Origin: an uncultured Flavobacteriaceae bacterium
Lineage (GTDB): Bacteria > Bacteroidota > Bacteroidia > Flavobacteriales > Flavobacteriaceae
Assembly: GCA_905480425.1 (NCBI GenBank)
Contig: CAJQQG010000005.1
Location: 28,541-92,540, forward strand
DNA length: 64,000 nt
Direction of reading: 5' to 3'
The notes under the pieces are model-generated. The model was not told the origin of the DNA and ran no database searches. It was given only the letters and a program-made list of their open reading frames with translations. Both the position numbers and the translations under genes were made by a program. Shown here piece by piece: positions 8,715-19,112 of the stretch; within the stretch, counting starts at the first letter, position 1, and the number at the start of each line of letters is the position of its first letter.

Positions 8715-9540
8715 GTACTCCAGGACTTTTAAAAGTTACTAATTGAATGTTATTTTCTGTTAATTTGTCACTACAAGCTTTGCTATTAAAATAGTGGGCA
8801 TCTTCAGCACGCCATATTGCACCAAAATTAGGATGATCTACTGTTATCTGTTGCATCTCTTTACTCTCTAATGCAGGGTGAATCAAAATAATGGAAAGTC
8901 CTTCCGGCAATGAGTCTAGTATGGTTTCATAGTGAACTTTAAGTCCTTGGTTTTTAAATTCATTAAATGAGGCCATGAAAATTGATTCAAAACATTTGTT
9001 AGAATCGATATTAAATTTTGAAGGGTCTTCTCCTGTGTAGGAAATTAAGGTTTTACTAAGAATAACAGGAAGTTTATATTCATTTCCTAGATCCTGATAA
9101 AGATCAATCAGATCTTGGCGCAATCCTAAAGTATACATATGAGAATCTAAATGTGAAGGTTTCATGCCAAGAGAAAGAGCGTATTCAATTTGATTCTTTA
9201 GCTCTAATCGAACTTCGTCAACAATAGCGTGATCCCTTATGTTTTCTCTTTTTGAGTAAAAATGCCCGTTTTTATCAACTAGAGAAGGTATTTTATAATT
9301 AGGGGTTATTGGTTTAAAGGGATAAGATTTCCATTCTCCTGTAAGGGTTAGATGAATTCCATAGTCTAGTTCTGGATTTTTCAAACTGAATTGCGCCATC
9401 TCATAAAACCAAGGGCAAGGAACCATAAGACTAGTTGAACTAATGCTTCCTTTTAACATTCCGATTTGTGTAGCGTGATTTTCAGACCAAGCAAGGCCAG
9501 CATCGTCTGCATGAATAATGAGTTGTTTTTTACTCTGCAT
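8695..9540 (-). CDS. ChbG/YdjC-like carbohydrate deacetylase
   Basis: This 281-residue protein opens with [15 protein letters not shown], the metal-binding HADD motif of the YdjC family, and has a second ligand block [11 protein letters not shown] around residue 150. HLTLTGEW and ILIHPALES are also in place. The family removes acetyl groups from N-acetylated sugars such as chitooligosaccharides. The usual DSHxHxH pattern is altered here to DSHMYTL, so one expected ligand may be replaced. There is no obvious signal peptide. It lies divergent to ychF, with the 20-bp palindrome 9595-9614 in between. Confidence 0.8.
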   Translation of the reverse strand: MQSKKQLIIHADDAGLAWSENHATQIGMLKGSISSTSLMVPCPWFYEMAQFSLKNPELDYGIHLTLTGEWKSYPFKPITPNYKIPSLVDKNGHFYSKRENIRDHAIVDEVRLELKNQIEYALSLGMKPSHLDSHMYTLGLRQDLIDLYQDLGNEYKLPVILSKTLISYTGEDPSKFNIDSNKCFESIFMASFNEFKNQGLKVHYETILDSLPEGLSIILIHPALESKEMQQITVDHPNFGAIWRAEDAHYFNSKACSDKLTENNIQLVTFKSPGVLKILGA

Positions 9541-9594
9541 TTCTTAAAATATATAGTTTCTTACCCCATAAATAGGGAAAGCAAATGTAAAAGC

Positions 9595-9614
9595 CAAAAA
9601 TAAGCTTATTTTTG
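9595..9614. promoter_or_regulatory. 20-bp perfect palindrome containing -7 boxes on both strands
   Basis: CAAAAATAAGCTTATTTTTG reads the same on both strands. It therefore presents TATTTTTG towards ychF (9607-9614) and towards the deacetylase gene (9602-9595). No good -33 element is visible on either side. The box before ychF sits 15 nt upstream of its ATG. Confidence 0.6.
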
Positions 9615-9629
9615 ACAAAAATATTTTAC

Positions 9630-10724
9630 ATGAAAGCAGGTATTGTAGGTCTACCTAACGTCGGGAAATCAACTCTTTTCAATTGTTTGTCGAATGCCAA
9701 AGCACAAAGTGCAAATTTTCCTTTTTGTACAATAGAACCCAATATTGGTGTGGTAAACGTCCCAGATTCTCGTTTAAAAAAACTTGAAAGCATAGTAAAA
9801 CCAGAAAATGTCATTCCTGCGACAGTTGAAATTGTTGACATAGCAGGCTTAGTAAAAGGTGCTAGTAAAGGGGAAGGATTGGGCAACCAGTTTCTAGCTA
9901 ATATTCGTGAAACTGATGCTATTTTACATGTGCTGCGCTGTTTTGATAATGACAACATTATTCATGTTGATGAATCTGTAGATCCAGTTCGAGATAAGGA
10001 AACCATTGATATAGAACTCCAGCTAAAAGACTTGGAGACAGTTGAAAAAAAGTTAGATAAGGTTAATAAAGCGGCAAGGACAGGAAATAAAGAGGCGATT
10101 AAAGAAAAAGAAGTATTGGATCATTTGAAAAATGAATTAGAAGCATCTAAAAATGTTCGTAGTATTGATTTTAAAGAAGAGGATAGAAATGTCATTGTAA
10201 AGCCACTACAACTTATTACCGACAAACCTGTTTTGTACGTATGTAACGTAGATGAAATTTCTGCAAAAGACGGCAATCATTATGTGGAAAAGGTTAAAAT
10301 GTTGGTTAAAGACGAAAATGCAGGACTTCTTATATTAGCAGTTAGTATAGAAGCCGATATAAATGAGTTGGACTCTTTTGAAGAACGTCAGATGTTTTTG
10401 GAAGATTTAGGTCTGAAAGAAGCTGGATCAGCAAAATTAATCCGAAGCGCTTATGCGCTGCTCAATCAGCAAACTTATTTTACTGCAGGCGTTAAGGAAG
10501 TTAGAGCATGGACAATACCAATTGGTGCTTCCGCTCCTCAGGCTGCGGGTGTTATTCATACTGACTTTGAGAAAGGTTTTATTCGTTCAGAGGTAATAGG
10601 ATATGATGATTATCAACACTACGGTTCTGAGACTAAAGTTAAGGAAGCAGGAAAAATGAGGGTAGAGGGTAAAGAATATATAGTAAAAGATGGCGATGTA
10701 ATGCATTTCCGATTTAACGTTTAA
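9630..10724 (+). CDS. ychF: Redox-regulated ATPase YchF (Obg-type P-loop NTPase)
   Basis: This is a 364-residue ribosome-associated P-loop ATPase. It has G1 [12 protein letters not shown] at the N terminus, G3 [17 protein letters not shown] and the TGS domain near the C terminus ([13 protein letters not shown]). The ORF-track start (TTG 9612) lies inside the -7 box and cannot be transcribed as a start; the ATG at 9630 gives the standard [14 protein letters not shown]. It is followed by the YhhN-family gene 16 nt downstream. Confidence 0.96.
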   Translation: MKAGIVGLPNVGKSTLFNCLSNAKAQSANFPFCTIEPNIGVVNVPDSRLKKLESIVKPENVIPATVEIVDIAGLVKGASKGEGLGNQFLANIRETDAILHVLRCFDNDNIIHVDESVDPVRDKETIDIELQLKDLETVEKKLDKVNKAARTGNKEAIKEKEVLDHLKNELEASKNVRSIDFKEEDRNVIVKPLQLITDKPVLYVCNVDEISAKDGNHYVEKVKMLVKDENAGLLILAVSIEADINELDSFEERQMFLEDLGLKEAGSAKLIRSAYALLNQQTYFTAGVKEVRAWTIPIGASAPQAAGVIHTDFEKGFIRSEVIGYDDYQHYGSETKVKEAGKMRVEGKEYIVKDGDVMHFRFNV

Positions 10725-10740
10725 AAAGTTGTTAAAAGTT

Positions 10741-11376
10741 ATGCCGTTAAGAGGTTTTAAATACATTATAGCTCTTACTGCTATAACCGCTATTTACAGT
10801 AATTATTTTGGGTTAACTATTATTTATTTTATTTTAAAACTCTTAACCACATCCCTAATAATTTTGATGCCTTTACTCTATGCATCAGTCAAAAACTCAT
10901 TATTTGCTAAGTCAATAATTATTGGATTAATTTTTTGCCTTATTGGTGATTTCTCATTATTATTTGAACATTACTTTACTATTGGACTGATCTCTTTTTT
11001 AGTAGGACACATATTTTTTATTAGATCATTTACAGTTGTTAATGGATGGCACTGGCCTCTAAAAATTGGAATTCCACTGACTTTTATTGCAGGAATACTA
11101 CTTTGTCTTATCTATTCTAATTTAAACTCTTTTTTTACACCAATTCTTATATACATTATAGTTATCGTAATAATGAGTTGGCATGGAATATTCTTACAGC
11201 TTAGTAGTTCGAATGAGGTATTTAAATCAGTCGGATATGCGGTTTCTTTATTTATGTTTTCTGACGGAATATTAGCTTTAAATAAATTTTATATTCATTT
11301 TTCTTCAGCAGGAATATTAATTTTATCGACTTATTGGTTGGCTATTTTTTTTCTAGGTGAAGCAGCTTCAAAATAA
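10741..11376 (+). CDS. YhhN family membrane protein (TMEM86-like)
   Basis: This protein of about 211 residues has around eight hydrophobic segments. GLIFCLIGDFSLLFEHYFTIGLISFLVGHIFFIRSF matches the conserved GD...F..G..F..GH block, and FMFSDGILALNKF the second conserved block, of the YhhN/TMEM86 family. The mammalian members are lysoplasmalogenases; the bacterial role is uncertain. The track uses TTG 10729, but the ATG at 10741 is preferred and costs only four residues. It is likely co-transcribed with ychF. Confidence 0.8.
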   Translation: MPLRGFKYIIALTAITAIYSNYFGLTIIYFILKLLTTSLIILMPLLYASVKNSLFAKSIIIGLIFCLIGDFSLLFEHYFTIGLISFLVGHIFFIRSFTVVNGWHWPLKIGIPLTFIAGILLCLIYSNLNSFFTPILIYIIVIVIMSWHGIFLQLSSSNEVFKSVGYAVSLFMFSDGILALNKFYIHFSSAGILILSTYWLAIFFLGEAASK

Positions 11377-11426
11377 TAATTTATAAATTCAATTGCTCTC
11401 AAAGACTCTATTGCAAAGAATAAGCT

Positions 11427-11434
11427 TATTTTTG
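11427..11434 (+). promoter_or_regulatory. -7 box upstream of the SulP gene
   Basis: TATTTTTG lies 26 nt before the start codon. It is the end of TAAGCTTATTTTTG, a 14-mer identical to the one in front of ychF at 9601-9614. No well-spaced TTG is present. Confidence 0.5.
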
Positions 11435-11460
11435 CCTCTTATTTTAAAAAAAAGCATTCC

Positions 11461-13056
11461 TTGAAACCTTTTCAACTCATTGACCGAACCAACGGTGGTA
11501 GTATTAAAAATGACCTTTTATCGGGTATAACAGTTGCTTTAGCACTTGTGCCTGAGGCTGTAGCCTTTGCTTTTGTTGCAGGTATATCTCCTATAATAGG
11601 TTTGTATGGTGCTTTTATGATGGGATTGGTTACCTCGATTTTTGGAGGACGCCCCGGTATGATTTCAGGTGCAACAGGTGCTATGGCTGTTGTCATGGTG
11701 CATTTAGTTAAAGAAGGCAATCAATTAGGTGGAACCGATAGTTCTGGGCTACAATACCTTTTTGGCGCCTTACTTTTAGCAGGAATACTTCAGATTTTTG
11801 CTGGCCTGCTAAAATTAGGGAAATTTGTTCGAATGATTCCACATTCTGTTATGATGGGTTTTGTAAATGGATTAGCCATTGTAATATTTATATCTCAATT
11901 AGGGATGTTTAAAAGTAATGGAAACTGGCTGCAAGGCAGTGCACTATTTATTATGATAGCTTTAGCGTCAACTACTATGCTAATTATGGCATTTCTTCCT
12001 TTAATAACAAAAAAAATACCTGCAGCATTAATAGCAATTATATTGGTATCTTTAGTCGTTATTTTAGGAGATTTAGACACTGAAACTGTAAAATCATTTA
12101 TAGTTAACAATGGAGGAGAGGGAATCAAAGCTGGATTACCTAACTTTCAAATTCCACTTATTTCATTCTCATTAGACACACTTTTTTTTATAGCCCCATA
12201 TTCGTTTATTTTAGCTTCTATTGGTTTAATCGAATCTTTAATGACCCTAAACTTAATTGATGAATTAACAGACACCCATGGTAGTGGAAACAGAGAGTGT
12301 GTTGCTCAAGGTGCAGGTAATATTTTAAATAGTTTTTTTGGCGGTATGGGAGGATGTGCTATGATTGGACAAAGTATTATAAATATAAAATCTGGAGGGC
12401 GTGGACGTCTTTCTGGAATTACTGCAGCCTTGGCACTATTGTTTTTCATTTTATTCGGCTCAAGTTATATTGAGCAAGTTCCTATAGCAGCCCTTGTAGG
12501 GGTAATGTTTATGGTTGTTTTGGGAACTTTTGCCTGGAGTACCTTCAAAGTATGGAATAAAGTTCCAACGGCAGATGTAATTGTTATTTTATTAGTTACG
12601 ATTATTACTGTATTTTTTGATTTGGCAATTGCTGTTTTGTCAGGTGTAATTGTTTCTTCTCTGGTCTTTGCATGGGAAAATGCTAAGCGCATTCGTGCAA
12701 GAAAACACATAGATGATTATGGTGTGAAACATTATGAAATTTATGGACCTCTGTTTTTTGGATGTATTGAATTATTCAACAGTAAATTTGATGTTAAAAA
12801 TGATCCAAGTGAGATCGTTATCGATTTTAAAGAATCTAGAATTGTTGATCAATCAGCAATAGAGTGTATTAATAAACTAACTGAACGTTATCATAAAATT
12901 GGAAAAAACATTCATTTACGTCACTTGTCTTCCGATTGTGTTAAATTAATAAAAAGAGCTGAAAAAATTTGTGTTGTAAATGTTCTTGAAGACCCTGATT
13001 ATTTTGTTTCGATTGATAATTTTCGGCAAACTCAAAATGCACTCATTACTAAATAA
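11461..13056 (+). CDS. SulP/SLC26-family anion transporter with C-terminal STAS domain
   Basis: This 531-residue inner-membrane transporter has the SulP N-terminal block DLLSGITVALALVPEAVAFAFVAGISP and the TM3 substrate region GATGAMAVVMVHLVK. About 10-12 more membrane segments follow, then a cytosolic STAS domain from about residue 430 (IVIDFKESRIVDQSAIECI). Substrates in the family include sulfate, bicarbonate and dicarboxylates; a Na+-coupled bicarbonate role like BicA is plausible for a marine organism but not shown. The start is TTG at 11461, with no in-frame ATG between the upstream AT-rich gap and the conserved N terminus. Confidence 0.9.
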   Translation: MKPFQLIDRTNGGSIKNDLLSGITVALALVPEAVAFAFVAGISPIIGLYGAFMMGLVTSIFGGRPGMISGATGAMAVVMVHLVKEGNQLGGTDSSGLQYLFGALLLAGILQIFAGLLKLGKFVRMIPHSVMMGFVNGLAIVIFISQLGMFKSNGNWLQGSALFIMIALASTTMLIMAFLPLITKKIPAALIAIILVSLVVILGDLDTETVKSFIVNNGGEGIKAGLPNFQIPLISFSLDTLFFIAPYSFILASIGLIESLMTLNLIDELTDTHGSGNRECVAQGAGNILNSFFGGMGGCAMIGQSIINIKSGGRGRLSGITAALALLFFILFGSSYIEQVPIAALVGVMFMVVLGTFAWSTFKVWNKVPTADVIVILLVTIITVFFDLAIAVLSGVIVSSLVFAWENAKRIRARKHIDDYGVKHYEIYGPLFFGCIELFNSKFDVKNDPSEIVIDFKESRIVDQSAIECINKLTERYHKIGKNIHLRHLSSDCVKLIKRAEKICVVNVLEDPDYFVSIDNFRQTQNALITK

Positions 13057-13060
13057 ATAT

Positions 13061-13405
13061 TTAAGTATTTTCTGAAATAGAATCATATACAATTACACTT
13101 TCCCATAAATGAGCAGCTTCTTTAATAAACAGCTCATGAGTAGGATCAATTTGATAAGCATTTTGTTTATCTAAATCCGAAAAAATCATCATATAAAAAT
13201 AGGTAAAGGAATTATCTACAACCGCTCTTTCCTCTACTTCTGCAGCTTTTCCAAAGTGATTGAAAGTTGCTTGAGGGTTTGTCCTTATCAGCTTACGTAT
13301 TGCTTTTTCAAAGGCATTAGTACTTTCATGATTATTTGGATTTTTAAGCCAAAAATAAACACTATGAACAAAAGGTCCTACAGTATTTTCTATATTTTTT
13401 TTCAT
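13061..13405 (-). CDS. Dabb-domain (stress-responsive alpha/beta barrel) protein
   Basis: This 114-residue protein contains the Dabb fold pattern: FVHSVYFWLKNP at the first strand, a middle VDNSFTYFYMMIFSDLDKQNAYQIDPTHELF, and the closing VIVYDSI. Such proteins form ferredoxin-like dimers, and some act as heme or polyketide enzymes, but most bacterial ones are uncharacterised. It converges on the SulP gene with a 4-nt gap and is divergent from parE. No regulation signal was identified with confidence. Confidence 0.78.
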   Translation of the reverse strand: MKKNIENTVGPFVHSVYFWLKNPNNHESTNAFEKAIRKLIRTNPQATFNHFGKAAEVEERAVVDNSFTYFYMMIFSDLDKQNAYQIDPTHELFIKEAAHLWESVIVYDSISENT

Positions 13406-13561
13406 AATTATTTTTGATTAAATATTTTGAGGACCCCATTTTATTTAATAAATATATAAAAGAAACTTACCTTGAAGAACAACAATCACTAAAATGTATT
13501 AAAATAACTTTTTAACAAAAAAAAGAATGGATTGTTCATTTCTTGAACGTAATACTGTTTT

Positions 13562-13569
13562 TAGTTTTG
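13562..13569 (+). promoter_or_regulatory. Candidate -7 box for parE
   Basis: TAGTTTTG matches TAnnTTTG and lies 30 nt before the ATG at 13600. The nearest TTG is 16 nt upstream, shorter than usual, so this is tentative. If right, it excludes the ORF-track start at 13543. Confidence 0.4.
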
Positions 13570-13599
13570 TTCGCAATATTTATATTGGCTCTTTATTAT

Positions 13600-15459
13600 A
13601 TGAAAGAAGAAACCGCCTATACCGAAGATAATATTCGCTCTCTAGATTGGAAAGAACATATACGTTTACGTCCTGGGATGTACATAGGTAAATTAGGAGA
13701 CGGTTCTTCCCCAGATGATGGAATTTATATTCTCTTAAAAGAGGTTTTGGATAATTGTGTAGATGAGTTTGTAATGGGTGCTGGTAAAACCATTGAAATT
13801 TCCATTAAAGATAGCACGGTTACAGTTCGTGATTTTGGGCGTGGAATTCCACTTGGTAAAGTTGTTGATGTAGTTTCGAAAATGAATACTGGTGGAAAAT
13901 ATGATTCCAAGGCATTTAAAAAATCAGTAGGATTGAATGGTGTAGGAACTAAAGCGGTAAATGCGCTTTCCTCAAGTTTTATTGTAGAATCAAACAGAGA
14001 GAAACAATCTAAGTGTGCTGCTTTTCAATATGGTATATTAAGCGAAGATTCGCCAGTGGGGGATAGCTCTCGACGAAGAGGAACCAAGGTTGTATTTGTT
14101 CCTGATGCTACAATCTTTAAAAATTATATCTACAGAATTGAATACGTGGAGCGCATGGTTAAATATTATGTTTATTTAAATCCTGGGTTAACTATTGATT
14201 TAAATGGACAAAAGTTCTTTTCTGAAAATGGATTAAAAGATTTATTAACCGATCAAACTAATGAAAACGATTTAACATATCCAATTATTCATTTACGCGG
14301 AGATGATATTGAAGTAGCACTTACTCATAGTAAAACTCAATACAGTGAAGAATACCATTCCTTTGTAAATGGACAGCATACTACTCAAGGTGGAACTCAT
14401 CAAGCTGCCTTTCGCGAAGGACTTGTTAAGACAATTAGAGAATATTTTGGAAAAAATTATGAAGCCTCAGACATCAGGAAGTCTATTATATCTGCCGTTA
14501 GTATAAAAGTAACCGAACCAGTGTTTGAGTCTCAAACAAAAACAAAGTTGGGTTCAACGGAAATGGGAGACGGTATGCCTTCTGTTCGAAGTTATATTGT
14601 AGATTTTTTGAATACTCAATTGGATAATTTTTTACATAAAAACACAACGATTGCATTAGCTATTCAACAAAAAATTATTCAGGCAGAACGCGAACGTAAA
14701 GACTTATCAGGTATTCGAAAGTTGGCTCGAGAACGTGCTAAAAAGGCAAGTTTGCATAATAAAAAACTTAGAGATTGCAGGGTGCATTTATCAGATCTTA
14801 AAAGGGATCGTCGCCTTGATTCTACTTTATTTATTACTGAGGGAGACTCTGCTAGTGGTTCCATTACAAAGTCAAGAGACGTCAATACTCAAGCAGTTTT
14901 TAGCTTGCGTGGCAAACCTCTCAATAGCTATGGGATGTCTAAAAAAATCGTATATGAAAATGAAGAATTTAATTTGTTGCAGGCAGCACTAAATATTGAG
15001 GATGGCCTGGAAGATTTAAGGTATAATAATATTGTAATTGCAACAGATGCCGATGTTGATGGAATGCACATTCGCCTTTTACTCATCACTTTTTTTCTTC
15101 AATTTTTTCCTGAACTCATAAAAGAAGGACATTTGTACATTTTGCAAACCCCACTTTTTAGAGTTCGCGATAAAAAACAAACCTTTTATTGTTACAGCGA
15201 ACAGGAGCGAAGAGATGCTATTGGTAAATTGATAGGTAAGCCAGAAATTACTCGTTTCAAAGGATTAGGTGAAATCTCTCCTGATGAATTTAAATTTTTT
15301 ATTGGCGACAATATTCGTCTTGATCCAGTTATGATGGACAAAAGCATTACCACAGAACAATTACTTGAATTTTATATGGGTAAAAATACCCAAGACCGTC
15401 AAAAATTCATTATTAACAATCTTAAAGTAGAACTTGATCTGGCAGAAGAAGTGAAATAA
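13600..15459 (+). CDS. parE: DNA topoisomerase IV subunit B
   Basis: This ATPase subunit of topoisomerase IV powers decatenation and relaxation of the chromosome with ParC. It shows the GHKL ATPase blocks [17 protein letters not shown] and [14 protein letters not shown], the Toprim motif [18 protein letters not shown], and [12 protein letters not shown]. The track start (TTG 13543) adds a hydrophobic stretch of about 19 residues that is not part of the family; [20 protein letters not shown] from the ATG at 13600 is the standard beginning. The protein is then 619 residues. The family could be read as GyrB, but the length without the GyrB insert and the nearby parC support ParE. Confidence 0.93.
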   Translation: MKEETAYTEDNIRSLDWKEHIRLRPGMYIGKLGDGSSPDDGIYILLKEVLDNCVDEFVMGAGKTIEISIKDSTVTVRDFGRGIPLGKVVDVVSKMNTGGKYDSKAFKKSVGLNGVGTKAVNALSSSFIVESNREKQSKCAAFQYGILSEDSPVGDSSRRRGTKVVFVPDATIFKNYIYRIEYVERMVKYYVYLNPGLTIDLNGQKFFSENGLKDLLTDQTNENDLTYPIIHLRGDDIEVALTHSKTQYSEEYHSFVNGQHTTQGGTHQAAFREGLVKTIREYFGKNYEASDIRKSIISAVSIKVTEPVFESQTKTKLGSTEMGDGMPSVRSYIVDFLNTQLDNFLHKNTTIALAIQQKIIQAERERKDLSGIRKLARERAKKASLHNKKLRDCRVHLSDLKRDRRLDSTLFITEGDSASGSITKSRDVNTQAVFSLRGKPLNSYGMSKKIVYENEEFNLLQAALNIEDGLEDLRYNNIVIATDADVDGMHIRLLLITFFLQFFPELIKEGHLYILQTPLFRVRDKKQTFYCYSEQERRDAIGKLIGKPEITRFKGLGEISPDEFKFFIGDNIRLDPVMMDKSITTEQLLEFYMGKNTQDRQKFIINNLKVELDLAEEVK

Positions 15460-15637
15460 TTCAAACTCTTGTTTCTATAAATAAAAACTTAGCATTTACG
15501 ATACCTAATAAAAATATTCATATTTAAAAACATTATTCTTTATCAAATTTTAATCGTAATGGTGGTTAATTTTGATGATTCATCTTAAAATTAGATAAGT
15601 TTTATCTTTAGTTTAAAGATCATTTTTCTAAAAAGTC

Positions 15638-15674
15638 TTGAGAAGACGATTTTTTTAAAAAAATTACTTCTCAA
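15638..15674. repeat. Inverted repeat between parE and parC
   Basis: TTGAGAAG (15638-15645) and CTTCTCAA (15667-15674) are perfect 8-nt arms. They flank an inner T7A7 run, so the whole can fold or extrude as a hairpin. It lies in the 286-nt gap between parE and parC, which otherwise shows only AT-rich sequence and no clear promoter. There is no T-tract directly after the right arm, so it is not a standard terminator. Confidence 0.5.
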
Positions 15675-15745
15675 CTAAAATTTGTTAATTTCTTCAATAA
15701 ATTTTCACTTAAAATATAGGTCTGATATAGTATTTTAGCAATTCT

Positions 15746-18349
15746 ATGGATGAAATTATTGATCACATACCAACAAATGATTCTTCCAGCGATTCGCTGG
15801 TAAAAATCACAGGCATGTATAAAGATTGGTTTTTAGATTATGCTTCTTATGTCATCCTAGAGCGTGCTGTACCTGCTATTGAAGACGGATTGAAGCCAGT
15901 GCAGCGGAGAATTCTTCATTCCATGAAAGATTTAGATGATGGTCGCTATAGCAAAGTTGCTAATATTGTAGGACACACGATGCAATATCACCCTCACGGA
16001 GATGCTAGTATTGCTGACGCAATGGTTCAAGTCGGGCAGAAAGAATTGTTAATTGATATGCAAGGGAATTGGGGTAATCTTTTGACCGGTGACAGTGCAG
16101 CAGCTTCTCGTTATATTGAAGCTCGATTATCTAAATTTGCTCTAGAGGTTGTTTTTAGTCCAAAAGTAACGGAGTGGCAACTTTCATATGATGGCCGTAA
16201 AAAAGAACCCATTCATCTGCCAGTTAAATTCCCTTTATTATTGGCACAAGGTGCTGAGGGTATTGCTGTAGGTCTCTCCACAAAAATTTTACCTCACAAT
16301 TTCAATGAATTATTACAAGCAAGTATTCTTCACTTAAAGGGTAAAAAATTTACTATTTTTCCCGATTTTCAAACAGGTGGAATTATCGACATCCAGGGTT
16401 ATAATGATGGGTTGCGAGGAGGAAAAGTAAGAGTTCGAGCAAAAATTCATCAGCAAGATAAAAACACTTTAGTTATCAATCAAATTCCATTCAGCACGAA
16501 TACTTCAAGCTTGATTGATAGTATTTTAAAAGCAAATGAAAAAGGTAAAATAAAAATTAAAAAAATTGAAGATAACACTTCTTCTGCAGTTGAAATTTTA
16601 GTGCATTTACCAAATGATATTTCACCAGATAGAACTATTGATGCATTATATGCTTTTACGGCTTGTGAAACATCTATTTCTCCTTTAGGTTGTTTAATTA
16701 TTGACAACAAGCCAAACTTTATGGGCGTATCAGAGATGTTGAAGATTTCAACTGATCACACGGTTCAATTACTTAAATTAGAATTGGAAGTTCAACTTCA
16801 TGAACTGGAAAATCAATGGCATTATGCTTCTTTAGAACGAATTTTTATTGAAAATAAAATATATCGTGATATTGAAGAGGCTGGTACCTGGGAAGAGGTT
16901 ATTTCTTTTATTGATAAGGGACTATTACCTCATATTGCTAACCTAAAAAGACCTGTAATTGAAGAAGATATAGTTCGTCTTACCGAAATTAGAATTAAAC
17001 GAATTTCTAAATTTGATTTGGATAAAGCACAACAAAAAATTGAAGCATTAGAGGCTGATATTGCTGAAGTGAAAAATAATTTAGCACACCTTATTGATTT
17101 TTCAATTCGTTATTTCACTCACCTTAAGAAAGTCTATGGTTCTGATAAAAAGCGTCAATCGGAAATCCGCATATTTGATGATGTAGATGCCAAGAAAGTG
17201 GTGGTGCGAAATCTTAAATTATATGTAAATAGGGCAGAAGGTTTTATTGGCACTTCTTTGCGTAAAGATGATTTTGTTTGTGAATGCTCTGATATTGATG
17301 ATATTATTGTGTTTACTCAAGATGGTAAAATGCAAGTTGTAAAAGTAGATGGTAAAGTGTTCATAAGTAAAAATATTATTCATGTAGCTGTCTTTAAGAA
17401 AAAAGATACTCGAACGGTATATAACATGGTATACCGTGATGGTAAAGGGGGTACTTCTTTTATAAAACGTTTTGCTGTTACGGGAGTAACTCGAGATAAA
17501 GTTTATGATTTAACACAAAGCAGAGCAGGATCCGAAATCCTTTATTTTTCACCCAATTCAAACGGAGAAGCAGAAATTATTTCAATTATTTTACGAAATA
17601 CAGCTAGTATTAAAAAAATAAAATGGGATTTAGATTTTTCTGATCTTCAGGTAAAAGGTAGAGCAGTTCGAGGAAATACGGTAACTAAATATACCATTAA
17701 AAAAATTGAATTAAAAGAAAAAGGAGTATCAACTCTTAAGCCCCGTAAAATATGGTTCGACGAAACAATCAGAAGATTGAATTTAGAAGAAAGAGGCCTT
17801 CTTTTAGGTGCTTTTAAAGGGGATGACAAGCTTCTTGTAGCTACTCAACACGGAACCTTAAAGGCAGTTGCTCCTGAATTAAGTCTTCATTTTGATGACT
17901 CAGTAATTCACCTTGAGAAGTGGATTCCGCAAAAACCAATTACTGCCGTATATTTTGACACAGAAAAAGAACGTTACTTCCTTAAGCGTTTTCTTTTAGA
18001 GTCAGTAGAAAAGGAAGATAATTTTATGAAAGAAGGGGGTATTTTAACTTATGTAGGTTTTGACTGGCGTCCACTATTAACTTTGCAATATGAAAAAAAG
18101 AGGGGGAAGGATCAGCCTTCGGATACTGAAATTAATGCTGAAGAATTTATTTCAGTAAAAGGTTTTAAAGCACTTGGCAATCAATTAACTGATAAAAAAC
18201 TGAAAGTAGTTTCTTTAAAAGAAGCACTCCCTTTTGAAGAAATCATTGAAGATGTGATTACAGAGATTGAAGTTGAGGCGGAAGATGTTGGCCCTAAAAG
18301 TTCTACATCAAGTGATGATGAAGAAACACAGTTTACAATTGATTTTTAA
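15746..18349 (+). CDS. parC: DNA topoisomerase IV subunit A (ParC/GyrA family)
   Basis: This 867-residue breakage-reunion subunit has the N-terminal block YASYVILERAVPAIEDGLKPVQRRILHSM, then QYHPHGDASIADAMVQ, and the catalytic tyrosine in AAASRYIEARLS. A coiled-coil region follows (DLDKAQQKIEALEADIAEVKNNLAHLI), then the C-terminal pinwheel domain with low GyrA-box similarity. The last 50 or so residues are acidic (EEIIEDVITEIEVEAEDVG). It follows parE on the same strand after 286 nt, as is usual in Flavobacteria. It converges on terC with a 1-nt gap. Confidence 0.94.
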   Translation: MDEIIDHIPTNDSSSDSLVKITGMYKDWFLDYASYVILERAVPAIEDGLKPVQRRILHSMKDLDDGRYSKVANIVGHTMQYHPHGDASIADAMVQVGQKELLIDMQGNWGNLLTGDSAAASRYIEARLSKFALEVVFSPKVTEWQLSYDGRKKEPIHLPVKFPLLLAQGAEGIAVGLSTKILPHNFNELLQASILHLKGKKFTIFPDFQTGGIIDIQGYNDGLRGGKVRVRAKIHQQDKNTLVINQIPFSTNTSSLIDSILKANEKGKIKIKKIEDNTSSAVEILVHLPNDISPDRTIDALYAFTACETSISPLGCLIIDNKPNFMGVSEMLKISTDHTVQLLKLELEVQLHELENQWHYASLERIFIENKIYRDIEEAGTWEEVISFIDKGLLPHIANLKRPVIEEDIVRLTEIRIKRISKFDLDKAQQKIEALEADIAEVKNNLAHLIDFSIRYFTHLKKVYGSDKKRQSEIRIFDDVDAKKVVVRNLKLYVNRAEGFIGTSLRKDDFVCECSDIDDIIVFTQDGKMQVVKVDGKVFISKNIIHVAVFKKKDTRTVYNMVYRDGKGGTSFIKRFAVTGVTRDKVYDLTQSRAGSEILYFSPNSNGEAEIISIILRNTASIKKIKWDLDFSDLQVKGRAVRGNTVTKYTIKKIELKEKGVSTLKPRKIWFDETIRRLNLEERGLLLGAFKGDDKLLVATQHGTLKAVAPELSLHFDDSVIHLEKWIPQKPITAVYFDTEKERYFLKRFLLESVEKEDNFMKEGGILTYVGFDWRPLLTLQYEKKRGKDQPSDTEINAEEFISVKGFKALGNQLTDKKLKVVSLKEALPFEEIIEDVITEIEVEAEDVGPKSSTSSDDEETQFTIDF

Positions 18350-18350
18350 C

Positions 18351-19109
18351 TCATTTTATTTTTTTAGAGTAGCTGTTTATTAGCTCTACACCTAAGGAGA
18401 AGGCAATAGAGAAATACAAATATCCTTTTGGAATCCTAGTTATGTTAGAGCCAAAAAAAACGGTTTCAGAAATACTTGCTGCTTCAGTAATTAACATAAA
18501 ACCAATCAATAGTAAAAAAGCTAGTCCCAGTATTTGGAGTGAGGGTCGATTGTTTATAAATAGACTAATTGGATTTGAAAACCATATCATTATAGAAATT
18601 GAGATAATTACAGCCGCTATCATTATTAAAAGGGCATAAGGAATTCCGCTGGTCATTCCGACGGCAGTTAGAATAGAATCAAAAGAAAAGACAATATCTA
18701 TAAGTACTATTTGAAAAACAACTTTTGAAAATGCAGTAGATGATTTTAGTTCTAAGGTTTTTTTTTCATGAACTTCCTCTACTTTATTATATATTTCTTT
18801 AGTGCTTTTGTAGAGTAAAAATATACCACCAACCATTAAAATTAATGCTTGAATTGAAACATTAGAAGAAAAAAAAGATGTTTCTATTGTAAAAAGTGTG
18901 CTTTGCATTTGAATAAGCCAATTCACACCAAGAAGTAGTATAATTCTCATGATCATGGCAAGGAAAAGTCCAATTTGCATGAGTTTTTTACGAATATCTT
19001 CAGGAAATCTCCCTGCTAAAATTGAAATAAAAATAATGTTATCGATCCCTAAGACAATCTCTAAAAAGGTAAGTGTCAAAAAAGCAATAAATAAATCAGG
19101 GGTTAACAT
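18351..19109 (-). CDS. TerC family integral membrane protein
   Basis: This 252-residue protein has about seven membrane segments. The TerC hallmarks are LTFLEIVLGIDNIIFISILAGRFP in the first segment and QIVLIDIVFSFDSILTAVGM in the middle; the acidic residues in GIDN and SFDS lie in the membrane and are proposed to bind metal ions. TerC proteins have been linked to tellurite resistance, manganese export and metalation of exported proteins. The start is 3 nt from the stop of the upstream lipoprotein gene, so it is probably the last gene of the XRE-lipoprotein-terC unit. Confidence 0.9.
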   Translation of the reverse strand: MLTPDLFIAFLTLTFLEIVLGIDNIIFISILAGRFPEDIRKKLMQIGLFLAMIMRIILLLGVNWLIQMQSTLFTIETSFFSSNVSIQALILMVGGIFLLYKSTKEIYNKVEEVHEKKTLELKSSTAFSKVVFQIVLIDIVFSFDSILTAVGMTSGIPYALLIMIAAVIISISIMIWFSNPISLFINNRPSLQILGLAFLLLIGFMLITEAASISETVFFGSNITRIPKGYLYFSIAFSLGVELINSYSKKIK

Positions 19110-19112
19110 GGT

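Noticed and set aside
13543-13599. A membrane anchor at the N terminus of ParE
   Set aside because: The hydrophobic stretch comes from extending to a TTG. The family start is the ATG at 13600, and a -7-like box lies within the stretch.
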